From Hoeflea ulvae (GTDB taxonomy: Bacteria > Pseudomonadota > Alphaproteobacteria > Rhizobiales > Rhizobiaceae), in contig NZ_JAOVZQ010000001.1 of assembly GCF_026619435.1 (NCBI RefSeq), forward strand, positions 1,247,501 through 1,311,500: 64,000 nucleotides of DNA, given 5' to 3'. Both the position numbers and the translations under genes were made by a program. The notes under the pieces were generated by a model. The model was not told the DNA's origin. It made no database searches and saw only the letters and a program-made list of their open reading frames with translations. Each line of letters opens with the position of its first letter. Position 1 is the stretch's first letter. This document shows, piece by piece, positions 39,503-48,275 of this stretch.

Positions 39503-39621
39503 GCTGTGCAGCCTGGTGTCCGAAATCGGAAAAACTGGCTCAAGGCCTCTTGCAAAAACGGCCTGCCCGCCGTATGTGAGCGGCAATAAAGCGGATGAAC
39601 ATGTTTCATCGTCGCTGATAC

Positions 39622-39698
39622 GCGGTTGTAGCTCAGTTGGTTAGAGCGCCGGATTGTGGATCCGGAGGTCGCTGGTTCAACCCCAGCCAACCGTACCA
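39622..39698 (+). tRNA. tRNA-His (GTG anticodon)
   Basis: 77-nt cloverleaf. Acceptor GCGGTTG pairs with CAACCGT, D stem GCTC/GAGC, anticodon stem CCGGA/TCCGG around TT-GTG-GA, T stem GCTGG/CCAGC with loop TTCAACC, and CCA encoded at 39696-39698. There is no paired extra G at position -1 and the discriminator is A, the known alphaproteobacterial exception for tRNA-His. G1 faces T72 as a wobble. Confidence 0.95.
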
Positions 39699-39808
39699 TT
39701 TCCTCCCCATGAAAATGACTGCGGGCCTTGCGCCCGGTTCTTCGGCGCACACGCCCTCGCTGCGCCCGGCGCGACTGGTTCAAGCGGTGCTTGAGGAATT
39801 GCGGGCGC

Positions 39809-40045
39809 TCAGAACGCCTTGAAGGTCAGGATCGTATGGGTGCGCTCCACGCCCGGAACGGTGTGGATATTGTCGGCGACGAAGCGGCCTATATCGACAT
39901 CATCCTCGATGTAGAACTTGGCCATCAGGTCGAACTGCCCGCTCACCGAGTAGATCTCGGAGGCAATTTCGCGGTTGGCGAGTTCGTCGGCAACCACATA
40001 GGCCTGGCCGAGCTTGCATTGAAACTCCACGAAAAAACACTGCAT
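39809..40045 (-). CDS. Stand-alone Lrp/AsnC ligand-binding (RAM) domain protein
   Basis: 78-aa protein consisting only of the alpha/beta RAM fold of Lrp/AsnC regulators (MQCFFVEFQCKLGQAYVVADEL, SVSGQFDLMAKFYIEDD, TVPGVERTHTILTFKAF), without a DNA-binding helix-turn-helix. Such domains form oligomers that bind amino acids and may modulate full-length Lrp proteins. GGAGAGC precedes the start. A neighbouring amino-acid-type importer is divergent, which fits but does not prove a link. Confidence 0.85.
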   Translation of the reverse strand: MQCFFVEFQCKLGQAYVVADELANREIASEIYSVSGQFDLMAKFYIEDDVDIGRFVADNIHTVPGVERTHTILTFKAF

Positions 40046-40385
40046 CGCCGCTCTCCTTCTGCCTCTGATCCATCATGTCGGTCATACCTTGGAACCACGC
40101 CCGGCGCGATGGCGCAAGGGCCAATCGCGGCCAATTTATTTTAAGCTTAAAAAAAGTACTGGAATTCTTCAGATCGGCTGATAAGCTCACCGGCAATGGC
40201 GATGATTGGGGCCTCGCGCGTTGACATTTTAATGCGGCTTGCTCCAATGCTCGAAGATGATGCGTGCAGGACTGTCCCTCATGTTCAGTGAGGTGCGGAC
40301 TGGATCATTCGCCCGAAGGGGAAAAGCTGTTGCGACCGGACCGCCAACAAGGCCGGCGCTGCATCAAACACAGAGAGGAAGAACA
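40046..40385. other. Divergent promoter region before the ABC importer
   Basis: 340 bases without a gene. A 14-bp perfect palindrome TTTTAAGCTTAAAA (40139-40152) lies about 94 bases before the RAM gene. TTGACA at 40221-40226 may be a -35 box for the importer, but no good -10 box follows at 17 bases. Confidence 0.4.
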
Positions 40386-41528
40386 ATGAAAAAGACATTC
40401 ATGGGATTGGCGGCGGCCGCGTCGCTGCTTGCCGGCGTTTCGATTGCTTCAGCCGAACCGGTCAAGGTCGGCATGATCACCACGCTCTCGGGCGGCGGCG
40501 CATCGCTCGGCATCGATTCCCGCGACGGTTTCCTGCTCGCGGTCAAGCAGTCCGGCAATTCGGACATCGAAGTCATTGTCGAGGATGACGCACAGAAGCC
40601 GGATCTGGCCGTGCAGCTGGCCGACAAGCTGATCCAGTCGGAAAAGGTCGACGTGCTCACCGGCATCGTCTGGTCCAACCTCGCCATGGCCGTCGTGCCG
40701 TCGGCGGTGGCGCAGGGAAAGTTCTATCTCTCCACCAATGCCGCACCGTCGGCCCTGGCCGGACCGGGCTGCAACCCCAACTATTTCTCGATCTCCTACC
40801 AGAACGACAATCTGCATGAAGCCGCTGGCGAATATGCCAATTCCGCGGGCATGAAGAAGGTGTTCATCATGGCGCCGAACTATCCGGCGGGCAAGGATTC
40901 GCTGTCGGGCTTCAAGCGCTTCTACAAGGGTGAGGTCACCAACGAGATCTACACCGAACTGGGCGCCCAGGACTACGCCAACGAGATCGCACAGATCCGC
41001 GCTTCCGGCGCTGATGGCGTGTTCTTCTTCCTGCCAGGCGGCATGGGCATCTCCTTCATGAAGCAATATGCCGGCGCCGGCGTGGAAGTGCCGCTGATCG
41101 GTCCGGCTTTCTCGTTCGATCAGAACATCCTGCAGGCCGTCGGCGACGCAGCACTCGGCGTCAAGAACACCTCGACCTGGTCGAAGGATCTCGACAACCA
41201 GGCCAACAAGGATTTTGTTGCCGCCTACCAGGCCGAATACGACCGCCTGCCGTCGATCTACGCGGCCCAGGGCTATGACACTGCCAATCTGCTGATCTCG
41301 GCCATGGGTGCTGCTGCCGTGACCGATCAGGACGCTTTCCGCAAGGCGCTGGAAGCGGCCGACTTCAACTCGGTTCGCGGCAAGTTCAGCTTCGGCCCCA
41401 ATCACCACCCGATCCAGGACATCTATGTCCGCGAAGTGATCAAGGAAGGTGACATCTACACCAACAAGATCGTGGCCACCGCGCTCACCGACCGCGCCGA
41501 TGCCTACGCCGCTGATTGCAAGATGTAA
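40386..41528 (+). CDS. ABC transporter substrate-binding protein, branched-chain amino acid family
   Basis: 380-aa periplasmic binding protein (LivJ/Peripla_BP_6 type) with a signal peptide ending in ASAEP. VKVGMITTLSGGGASLG starts the mature protein, and AAPSALAGPGCNPNYFSISYQ is typical. ATG 40386 has AGAGGAAGAAC upstream. In this family the ligand ranges from leucine to amides and aromatic compounds, so the substrate is left open. A terminator-like hairpin follows before the permeases. Confidence 0.9.
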   Translation: MKKTFMGLAAAASLLAGVSIASAEPVKVGMITTLSGGGASLGIDSRDGFLLAVKQSGNSDIEVIVEDDAQKPDLAVQLADKLIQSEKVDVLTGIVWSNLAMAVVPSAVAQGKFYLSTNAAPSALAGPGCNPNYFSISYQNDNLHEAAGEYANSAGMKKVFIMAPNYPAGKDSLSGFKRFYKGEVTNEIYTELGAQDYANEIAQIRASGADGVFFFLPGGMGISFMKQYAGAGVEVPLIGPAFSFDQNILQAVGDAALGVKNTSTWSKDLDNQANKDFVAAYQAEYDRLPSIYAAQGYDTANLLISAMGAAAVTDQDAFRKALEAADFNSVRGKFSFGPNHHPIQDIYVREVIKEGDIYTNKIVATALTDRADAYAADCKM

Positions 41529-41540
41529 GCATCTCTCGAA

Positions 41541-41570
41541 CCCGGGCGGACATTTCCGCCCGGGCCTTTT
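41541..41570 (+). terminator. Attenuating hairpin between binding protein and permease genes
   Basis: Perfect 10-bp repeat CCCGGGCGGA (41541-41550) and TCCGCCCGGG (41555-41564) with CATT loop, then CCTTTT. Placed to let most transcripts end after the binding-protein gene. Confidence 0.78.
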
Positions 41571-41598
41571 CCCCGCGCTGACGCGAGCCCGGTAATCA

Positions 41599-42519
41599 AT
41601 GACCGTCGCACTTTTCCTGGAACAAATCTTCAACGGTCTGCAGCTCGGCGTCATGCTGTTCCTGATGGCCGCGGGCCTGACCCTGATTTTCGGTGTCATG
41701 GGCCTGATCAATCTCGCGCACGGCTCGCTGTTCATGGTCGGCGGTTTTGTCTGTGCCGCAGTCGCCGCCTGGACCGGATCCTTCTGGCTCGGCCTGATCG
41801 CCAGCCTCGCCGCGGCCGCCGCCCTCGGCGCCCTGGTCGAGATCGTGGTGATCCGCAGGCTTTATGACCGCGATCACCTTGATCAGGTGCTGGCGACCTT
41901 CGCCCTGGTGCTGATGTTTTCCGAAGGCGTCCGCTTCCTGTTCGGATCTTTCCCGCTCTATCTCGATCCGCCTGCGTTTCTCGCCGGCCCGGTGATGCTG
42001 CCCGGCGGTCTGCCCTATCCCGCCTACCGTCTGGCGATCATCGTCGCCGGTCTGGTTGTCGCGGCCGGGCTTGGCCTGCTGATCAGCCGCACCCGGCTCG
42101 GCATGCAGATCCGCGCCGGCGAAGCCGACCGCGAAATGATCGCGGCCCTGGGTGTCGATATCCGTTTTCTCTACACGGTCGTGTTTGCCGTTGGCGCAGC
42201 GCTGGCCGGCTTCGCCGGTGCTCTTATCGGCGCCATCCAGTCGGTTCAGGTCGGCATGGGCGAACCGGTTCTCATTCTCGCTTTCGTCGTCATCGTCATT
42301 GGCGGCATCGGCTCGATCAAGGGCGCCCTGGTCGCAGCCATTATTGTCGGCGTTGTCGACACCATGGGCCGGTTCCTGCTGCCGGTGATGCTGTCATCCG
42401 TGATGGAAGCCTCCGCGGCTGCCGGTGTCGGTTCGGCGATTGCCTCGATGCTGATCTATCTGCTGATGGCCGCCGTGCTGGTGTTCAAGCCAAAAGGGTT
42501 GTTTCCCGCCAATGCGTGA
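41599..42519 (+). CDS. livH: Branched-chain amino acid type ABC permease (LivH family)
   Basis: 306-aa permease with about eight spans; FNGLQLGVMLFLMAAGLTLIFGVMGLINLAHGSLFM is followed by the conserved RTRLGMQIRAGEADREMIAALG loop. It starts at ATG 41599 and overlaps the next permease gene by eight bases. Together with LivM it forms the channel. Confidence 0.9.
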   Translation: MTVALFLEQIFNGLQLGVMLFLMAAGLTLIFGVMGLINLAHGSLFMVGGFVCAAVAAWTGSFWLGLIASLAAAAALGALVEIVVIRRLYDRDHLDQVLATFALVLMFSEGVRFLFGSFPLYLDPPAFLAGPVMLPGGLPYPAYRLAIIVAGLVVAAGLGLLISRTRLGMQIRAGEADREMIAALGVDIRFLYTVVFAVGAALAGFAGALIGAIQSVQVGMGEPVLILAFVVIVIGGIGSIKGALVAAIIVGVVDTMGRFLLPVMLSSVMEASAAAGVGSAIASMLIYLLMAAVLVFKPKGLFPANA

Positions 42520-43501
42520 CCTGATCACCGAACATCGTCTCAACATCGTGCTGGCGCTGATTCTGCTGGGCGGACCGCTGGTCGCGCACTTTGCCGATGA
42601 GCCGTTCCTGGTCACGCTCGCCACCCGCGCTGCCATTCTGGCGCTGGCGGGTGTCGGCCTCAATATCGCGCTGGGTCTCGGTGGCCTGGTGTCCTTTGGT
42701 CATGCTGCCTTCTTCGGGCTCGGCGGCTACGCGGTAGGCATTCTGGCCAGTCACCACCAGACCTACGTGCCGCTGATGACCGCGCCGTTCCTGATCAACG
42801 GCACCAACCAGATGCTGGTGCTGTGGCTGGTGGCGGTTCTGGTCAGTGGCCTGGCGGCGCTGTTGATTGGCGCGCTCAGCCTGCGCACATCCGGCGTCTA
42901 TTTCATCATGATCACGCTGGCTTTCGCGCAGATGATCTACTACTTCGCCATTTCCTGGCCGGCCTATGGCGGCGAGGACGGGCTGTCGATCTATGTCCGC
43001 AATGCATTCCCCGGAATCAACACGCTGCGTCCGCTGGATTTCTTCCTGCTCTGCTACGCGGTGCTGATGCTGGTGCTTGTTGCCCAGTGGCGGATGACCG
43101 GCGCCCGCTTCGGTGTGGCGCTGCAGGCGGTGCGGCAGAACGAGGGACGCGTCGCAGCCCTCGGGCTCTCGCCCTACCGGATCAAGCTCGCGGCCTTCGT
43201 CATCTCCGGCATGGTCACCGGCCTGGCCGGCGCGCTCTATGCCGATCTCAACCGCTTTGTCAGCCCCTCGATGATGTCCTGGCACCTGTCGGGCGAGATC
43301 ATGGTCTTCATCATTTTAGGCGGTGTCGCCCGGCTGTTCGGCCCGGTGGTCGGCGCTTGTCTGTTCGTGCTGTTCGAGCATGTCTTCGGCAGCTTCACCA
43401 CCCACTGGCAGTTCTTCCTTGGCGCGGCGCTGCTCGCGGTCGTGCTATTTGCCCGTGGCGGCTTCATAGGTCTCGTCGTCGGGAGGGTACGGCATGATTG
43501 A
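42512..43501 (+). CDS. livM: Branched-chain amino acid type ABC permease (LivM family)
   Basis: 329-aa permease. Conserved LNIALGLGGLVSFGHAAFFGLG and the cytoplasmic loop GVALQAVRQNEGRVAALG are visible. Start and stop overlap the neighbouring genes by eight bases on each side, so translation is coupled along the operon. Confidence 0.9.
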   Translation: MRDLITEHRLNIVLALILLGGPLVAHFADEPFLVTLATRAAILALAGVGLNIALGLGGLVSFGHAAFFGLGGYAVGILASHHQTYVPLMTAPFLINGTNQMLVLWLVAVLVSGLAALLIGALSLRTSGVYFIMITLAFAQMIYYFAISWPAYGGEDGLSIYVRNAFPGINTLRPLDFFLLCYAVLMLVLVAQWRMTGARFGVALQAVRQNEGRVAALGLSPYRIKLAAFVISGMVTGLAGALYADLNRFVSPSMMSWHLSGEIMVFIILGGVARLFGPVVGACLFVLFEHVFGSFTTHWQFFLGAALLAVVLFARGGFIGLVVGRVRHD

Positions 43502-44246
43502 ACCGGTTCTCTCGCTCAGTGGCCTGAGCAAGTCATTCGGCGCGCTGAAGGTGACCGACAGCGTCGACCTCGACCTGTATCCGGGCGAGATCCACGCGCT
43601 GATCGGCCCTAATGGTGCCGGCAAGTCCAGCCTGATCAAGCTTGTCGCCGGCGAGCTCGCGGCAGATGCGGGGGCGATCCGTTTCGACGGACACGACATT
43701 GGCGAGCTGGACCAGCCGGCCCGCGCCCGTCTTGGCCTGACCCGCACCTTCCAGGTCTCGTCGTTGATCCCGGAATTTTCCGCCCGCGGCAATGTCATGT
43801 TCGCCGCCCAGGCGCGGCGCCGCTCCGTTTTCGGCTTCATCGGCCAGGTCAACAAGGATCCGCAGTTGATTGGCGAGGCGGAACAGGCGCTAGACCGCGT
43901 CGGCCTGAGCGCACGCTCCGGGGTGCGCGTCAGCGAACTGTCGCATGGTGAAAAGCGGCTTCTGGAAATCGCCATGGCGCTGGCCATGCGGCCGCGCATC
44001 TTCCTGATGGACGAGCCGATGGCGGGTCTGGGCCAGGAAGGCTCGAGCAAGCTGATCGGCTTTCTCGACAAGCTGCGCACGCAAGCCCCGATCCTGCTGA
44101 TCGAGCACGACATGGATGCCGTCTTCCAGCTCGCCGACCGCATCTCCGTGCTGGTCGCCGGCAAGATCATCGCCCGCGGAAAGGCCGATGACATCCGCAA
44201 CGACCCCGAAGTCCGCGCCGCCTATCTCGGGGAGGATGCAGCATGA
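43494..44246 (+). CDS. livG: ABC transporter ATP-binding protein (LivG family)
   Basis: 250-aa ATPase. Walker A GPNGAGKSS is near residues 38-46, the signature is LSHGEKRLLEIAMA rather than LSGGQ, as usual for LivG, and Walker B is IFLMDEPMAGL. It overlaps livM by eight bases and livF by four. Confidence 0.9.
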   Translation: MIEPVLSLSGLSKSFGALKVTDSVDLDLYPGEIHALIGPNGAGKSSLIKLVAGELAADAGAIRFDGHDIGELDQPARARLGLTRTFQVSSLIPEFSARGNVMFAAQARRRSVFGFIGQVNKDPQLIGEAEQALDRVGLSARSGVRVSELSHGEKRLLEIAMALAMRPRIFLMDEPMAGLGQEGSSKLIGFLDKLRTQAPILLIEHDMDAVFQLADRISVLVAGKIIARGKADDIRNDPEVRAAYLGEDAA

Positions 44247-44929
44247 GCCTTCTGGAAGTTTCCAAGCTGCAGGCCTTCTATGGTGCGTCGCAAGCCCTGT
44301 TCGGTGTCGATCTGCAGATCGCCGAGGGCGAGCTGGTGGCGCTGATGGGCCGCAACGGCATGGGCAAGACCACCACCGTGCGCGCCATCACCCGCATGCT
44401 GCGCACCACCGAGGGCGAGATCCGCTTCGATGGCCATGATCTCGCCGCCCTGCCGTCCTTCCGCGCCGCAAGGCTCGGCATCGGGCTGGCGCCGGAAGGC
44501 CGCCGCTGCTTTGCCAATCTCTCGGTCGAAGAAAACCTGCTGGCCTCGGCCCGCGCTGGTCCCTGGGATATCGACAAGGCCACCGCCCTGTTTCCGCGGC
44601 TGGGCGAACGCATGGCACAAAGCGCCTCCACGCTTTCGGGCGGCGAACAGCAGATGCTGGCGATTGCCCGGGCGCTGCTCACCAATCCGCGGCTGCTCAT
44701 TCTCGATGAGGCAACCGAAGGGCTGGCGCCGGTGGTGCGGCAGGAAATCTGGGCGGCGATCGCCAGGCTCAAACAGGGCGGTCAATCCATCCTGGTCATC
44801 GACAAGGCGTTTTCCGAACTCCGCGCCGTCGCCGACCGCTGCGTCATCCTGGCCCGCGGTGAAAGCGTCTGGACCGGTACACCGGCCGGGCTGACCCGCG
44901 AGATCGAAACCGAATTCCTCGGCGTCTGA
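44243..44929 (+). CDS. livF: ABC transporter ATP-binding protein (LivF family)
   Basis: 228-aa ATPase with Walker A GRNGMGKTT, signature LSGGEQQMLAIARAL and Walker B LLILDEATEGLAP, typical of LivF. The start overlaps the livG stop (ATGA). Last gene of the importer operon, convergent with the RND efflux operon. Confidence 0.9.
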   Translation: MSLLEVSKLQAFYGASQALFGVDLQIAEGELVALMGRNGMGKTTTVRAITRMLRTTEGEIRFDGHDLAALPSFRAARLGIGLAPEGRRCFANLSVEENLLASARAGPWDIDKATALFPRLGERMAQSASTLSGGEQQMLAIARALLTNPRLLILDEATEGLAPVVRQEIWAAIARLKQGGQSILVIDKAFSELRAVADRCVILARGESVWTGTPAGLTREIETEFLGV

Positions 44930-44940
44930 CGCAAAGGCAA

Positions 44941-44967
44941 GGTCCGGGGCTGATCGCGCCCCGGTCC
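44941..44967. terminator. Hairpin between convergent operons
   Basis: GGTCCGGGGC (44941-44950) and GCCCCGG followed by TCC (44958-44967) form a stem in the 42-base gap between livF and the RND gene. No long T tract on either strand, so moderate confidence. Confidence 0.45.
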
Positions 44968-44971
44968 TCAA

Positions 44972-47900
44972 CTACTCGGCAGCCTCGTGCGTGACCACCA
45001 GCTTCGGCGGCGTTCGCCCGGCCTGGCCCTCGAGCCGTGCCAGCCGCTTGCGCAGATCCGAGATTTCGCCGGCGGTCTCGCCGATGGCCGCGGTCATCGC
45101 TTCGGGTTCCATGACATCGGCTTCCTCTTCCTTCGGGCCGACAAAGCGGCCGAAGATCCAGCCCAGGAGCCGGGACAGGTCATCCATGATCAGGAAGAAG
45201 GACGGCACCACCACCAGGCTGAGCACCGTCGAGACGATGATGCCGCCGATCACCGCGATTGCCATCGGCGCGCGGAACGATCCGCCTTCGCCGACGCCGA
45301 GCGCGCTCGGCAGCATGCCGGCCGACATGGCGATCGAGGTCATGACGATCGGCCGGGCGCGTTTCTGCCCGGCTTCGATCATCGCCTCCACCCGGTCGCG
45401 GCCGGTGCGGATCAGCTCGACGGCGAAATCGACCAGCAGGATGGCGTTCTTGGTGACAATGCCCATCAGCATCAGGATGCCGATCAGCACCGGCATCGAC
45501 AGCGCGTTGTTGGTCAGGATCAGGCCGGCCGCCACGCCGCCGATGGCCAGCGGCAGCGAGAACAGGATGGTGAAGGGCTGGATCACGTCCTTGAACAACA
45601 GGATCAGCACGGTCAGCACCAGCAGAAGCCCCATCAGCATGGCGTTGAGGAAGCTGTCCATCAGCTCGTTCTGGACTTCCGCATCGCCCGATTCGAGCAC
45701 CTGAACGCCGGCCGGAAGCTCGGTCGACTGGACGATCTCGTTGAAACGCTGCTTGGCGGTGTCGAGCGCCACGCCGATCGGCAGGCTGGCGCCGATGGTC
45801 GCCTGCCGCTCGCGGTTGAAGCGCTTGATCGTCGACGGACCCTGGGTGATGACGATGTCGGCCACGGTCTTGAGCGGCACGGTGACGCCCTTGCTGGTCT
45901 GCACACGCAGGTTTCCGATGCGGTCAATGTCGGTGCGGTAGGCCGGATCGAGCTGCACCCGGATCGGGATCTGCCGGTTGTCGATCGAGATCTTGGCCAG
46001 AGCCGCGTCGACATCGCCGATGGTGGCGACCCGGACAATCTCGGCGATCTGCGCTGTGGTGACGCCGAGCCGGGCTGCCTCTTCGAGCCGCGGACGGATC
46101 TGCACTTCCGGGCGCGGCAGCGAGCCGGAGACGCTGACGCTGGAGAGCACATCCTGGGCCTTGAGCTTGGGTTCGAGAATCGCCACCGCCCGGTCGATCG
46201 CCGCATCATCGGTGGAAATCACATTATAGGTCAGGTCGCGTTCGCCGCGGTCATTGAGCTTGTAGGCGCGAATGTCGGGAACCACGGCCAGCTTGTCGAA
46301 GATCTCGGCCTCGATTTCGGCCTGCGAGCGGGTGCGGCCGAGCACCTCCATGCGCGGCAGCGAGGACGAGACGAACGGAACCGCACCGGCAAGTCCGTTG
46401 ACGACCTTCTTGACGATGTTGTGCTCGATCTTTTCCAGCAGCACCGAGACCGAAGCGCGGCGGATGTCGAGTTCGCCCTTGGGCGATGTGCCGCCCAGAA
46501 TGAACACGTCCTCGACGCCGTCGACTTCCCTGATGATAGTCCGCATGGTCTGGGTGGTCGCGTCGGTGTCGGCCAGCGTGGCGCCGGGCGGCAGCTCGAC
46601 GGAGATGCTGACACGGGAGACGTCTTCGGGCGGCAGGAACGAGCCCGGCACCTGGCCCATGTAATAGACCGCGACCACCAGCGAGCCGATTGCCGCCAGC
46701 AGGGTGGTGTAACGCCAGCGCAGCGTCTTGGAGATGAACCAGGTGTAGCCGCGCATGATCCGTCCGCCACCCTCGGCCTCTTCATGGGCGTCGCTGTCGC
46801 GCATCAGATAGGCGGCCATCATCGGGGTGATCAGTCGCGCCACCAGCAGCGAGAACATCACTGCAACCGCCACCGTCATGCCGAACTGGATGAAATACTG
46901 CCCCGGAATGCCCGGCATGAACGACACCGGCACGAACACCGCGATGATGGTGAAGGTGGTGGCGATCACCGCCAGCCCGATCTCGTCGGCAGCCTCGACC
47001 GCGGCCCGATAGGGGGTCTTGCCCATGCGAATATGACGCGAGATGTTCTCGACCTCGACGATCGCGTCATCGACCAGGATCCCGGTCGCCAAGGTGATGG
47101 CGAGCAGGCTCACAAGGTTGAGCGAGAAGCCGAGCAGATCCATGATGTAGAAGGTCGGTATCGCCGACAGCGGCAGCGCGATCGCCGCGATCAGCGTGGC
47201 GCGCCAGTTCCTCAGAAACAGGAACACCACAAGCACGGCCAGCAGGGACCCTTCCACCAGCGTGTGCAGCGCCGATTCGTAATTTCCATAGGTGTAAAAC
47301 ACCGTGTCATCGACAGGCACCAGCTCGACATTGGGGTGCTCTGACCGGATCTCGTCGAGCGTCTCGGTCACCACTTCGGCAACCGAAACCTCACTGGCGC
47401 CCTTGGAGCGGAACACCGCGAAAGCCACGACCTGGTCGCCATTGTAGCGCCCGAATGACCGCAGTTCCTCATAGCTGTCATGCACGACGCCGAGATCACC
47501 GAGCCGGACGAAGCGGCCGTTGGGCAGCGCGATGGTGGTCCTGGCGAGTGCTTCCGCATCCCCGGCGTCGCCGAGCGTGCGGATTGCCTGTTCCTTGTTG
47601 CCGATCTCGCCGCGGCCGCCGCCGAGATTGGCGTTGGTTGCCCGAAGCTGCTTGCTCACATCGGCGGAGGTGACGCCGTAGGAATCAAGCCGCGCGGGAT
47701 CGAGCTCAACGCGGATTTCCCGGTCGGCGCCGCCATAGCGCTCGACCTTGCCGACGCCGCGTTGGCCCTGCAGCGCGCGCTTGACGGTGTCATCGACGAA
47801 CCAGGACGCCTCTTCCAGCGTCATGTCCGGCGCATGCACCGCGAAGGTCATGATTGCCTGGCCCTCGACATCGATGCGGGTGACGATCGGCTCTTCGACG

Positions 47901-48265
47901 GAGGCCGGCAGATCGCCGCGAACCCGGTCGATGGCGTCCTTGACGTCCTGGACCGCCTGATCGGTGGGCACTTCCATGCGGAACACCACGGTGGTGGTGG
48001 AGATGCCGTCCGACACGGTGGAGCCAATGTCGTCGACGCCGGTGATGCCGGCGACGGCATCCTCGATCTCCTTGGTGATCTGCGCTTCCATTTCCGACGG
48101 CGCCGCCCCCGACTGCACCACGGTGATTGCCACCAGCGGAATGTCGATATTGGGGAAACGGGTGATCGGCAGGGTCAGAAAGGATTGGATGCCGACAATC
48201 GTCAGCAGCGCGAAGGCGAGGATCGGCGCGATCGGATTGCGGATGGCCCAGGCGGAAAAATTCAT
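44972..48265 (-). CDS. RND-type multidrug efflux transporter, inner-membrane pump
   Basis: 1097-aa proton-driven pump of the AcrB/HAE family, about 12 spans and two large periplasmic loops. FSAWAIRNPIAPILAFALL starts it, and the family motifs GILVDDAIVEVENISRH in TM4 and GIVTKNAILLVDF in TM10 are present. I chose ATG 48265 (MNFSAWAIRN); the 28 residues before it are unrelated. The C-terminal tail after about 1040 is charged. It lies 10 bases after its membrane fusion protein gene. No outer-membrane channel gene is nearby, so a chromosomal TolC is needed. Confidence 0.92.
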   Translation of the reverse strand: MNFSAWAIRNPIAPILAFALLTIVGIQSFLTLPITRFPNIDIPLVAITVVQSGAAPSEMEAQITKEIEDAVAGITGVDDIGSTVSDGISTTTVVFRMEVPTDQAVQDVKDAIDRVRGDLPASVEEPIVTRIDVEGQAIMTFAVHAPDMTLEEASWFVDDTVKRALQGQRGVGKVERYGGADREIRVELDPARLDSYGVTSADVSKQLRATNANLGGGRGEIGNKEQAIRTLGDAGDAEALARTTIALPNGRFVRLGDLGVVHDSYEELRSFGRYNGDQVVAFAVFRSKGASEVSVAEVVTETLDEIRSEHPNVELVPVDDTVFYTYGNYESALHTLVEGSLLAVLVVFLFLRNWRATLIAAIALPLSAIPTFYIMDLLGFSLNLVSLLAITLATGILVDDAIVEVENISRHIRMGKTPYRAAVEAADEIGLAVIATTFTIIAVFVPVSFMPGIPGQYFIQFGMTVAVAVMFSLLVARLITPMMAAYLMRDSDAHEEAEGGGRIMRGYTWFISKTLRWRYTTLLAAIGSLVVAVYYMGQVPGSFLPPEDVSRVSISVELPPGATLADTDATTQTMRTIIREVDGVEDVFILGGTSPKGELDIRRASVSVLLEKIEHNIVKKVVNGLAGAVPFVSSSLPRMEVLGRTRSQAEIEAEIFDKLAVVPDIRAYKLNDRGERDLTYNVISTDDAAIDRAVAILEPKLKAQDVLSSVSVSGSLPRPEVQIRPRLEEAARLGVTTAQIAEIVRVATIGDVDAALAKISIDNRQIPIRVQLDPAYRTDIDRIGNLRVQTSKGVTVPLKTVADIVITQGPSTIKRFNRERQATIGASLPIGVALDTAKQRFNEIVQSTELPAGVQVLESGDAEVQNELMDSFLNAMLMGLLLVLTVLILLFKDVIQPFTILFSLPLAIGGVAAGLILTNNALSMPVLIGILMLMGIVTKNAILLVDFAVELIRTGRDRVEAMIEAGQKRARPIVMTSIAMSAGMLPSALGVGEGGSFRAPMAIAVIGGIIVSTVLSLVVVPSFFLIMDDLSRLLGWIFGRFVGPKEEEADVMEPEAMTAAIGETAGEISDLRKRLARLEGQAGRTPPKLVVTHEAAE

Positions 48266-48275
48266 TTCGCGGGCC

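Noticed and set aside
44987..47344. 785-codon plus-strand frame opposite the RND pump; similar 751-codon frame at 50422-52677 opposite gcvP
   Set aside because: Both are compositional mirrors (His/Asp/Arg-rich) of well-supported minus-strand genes.
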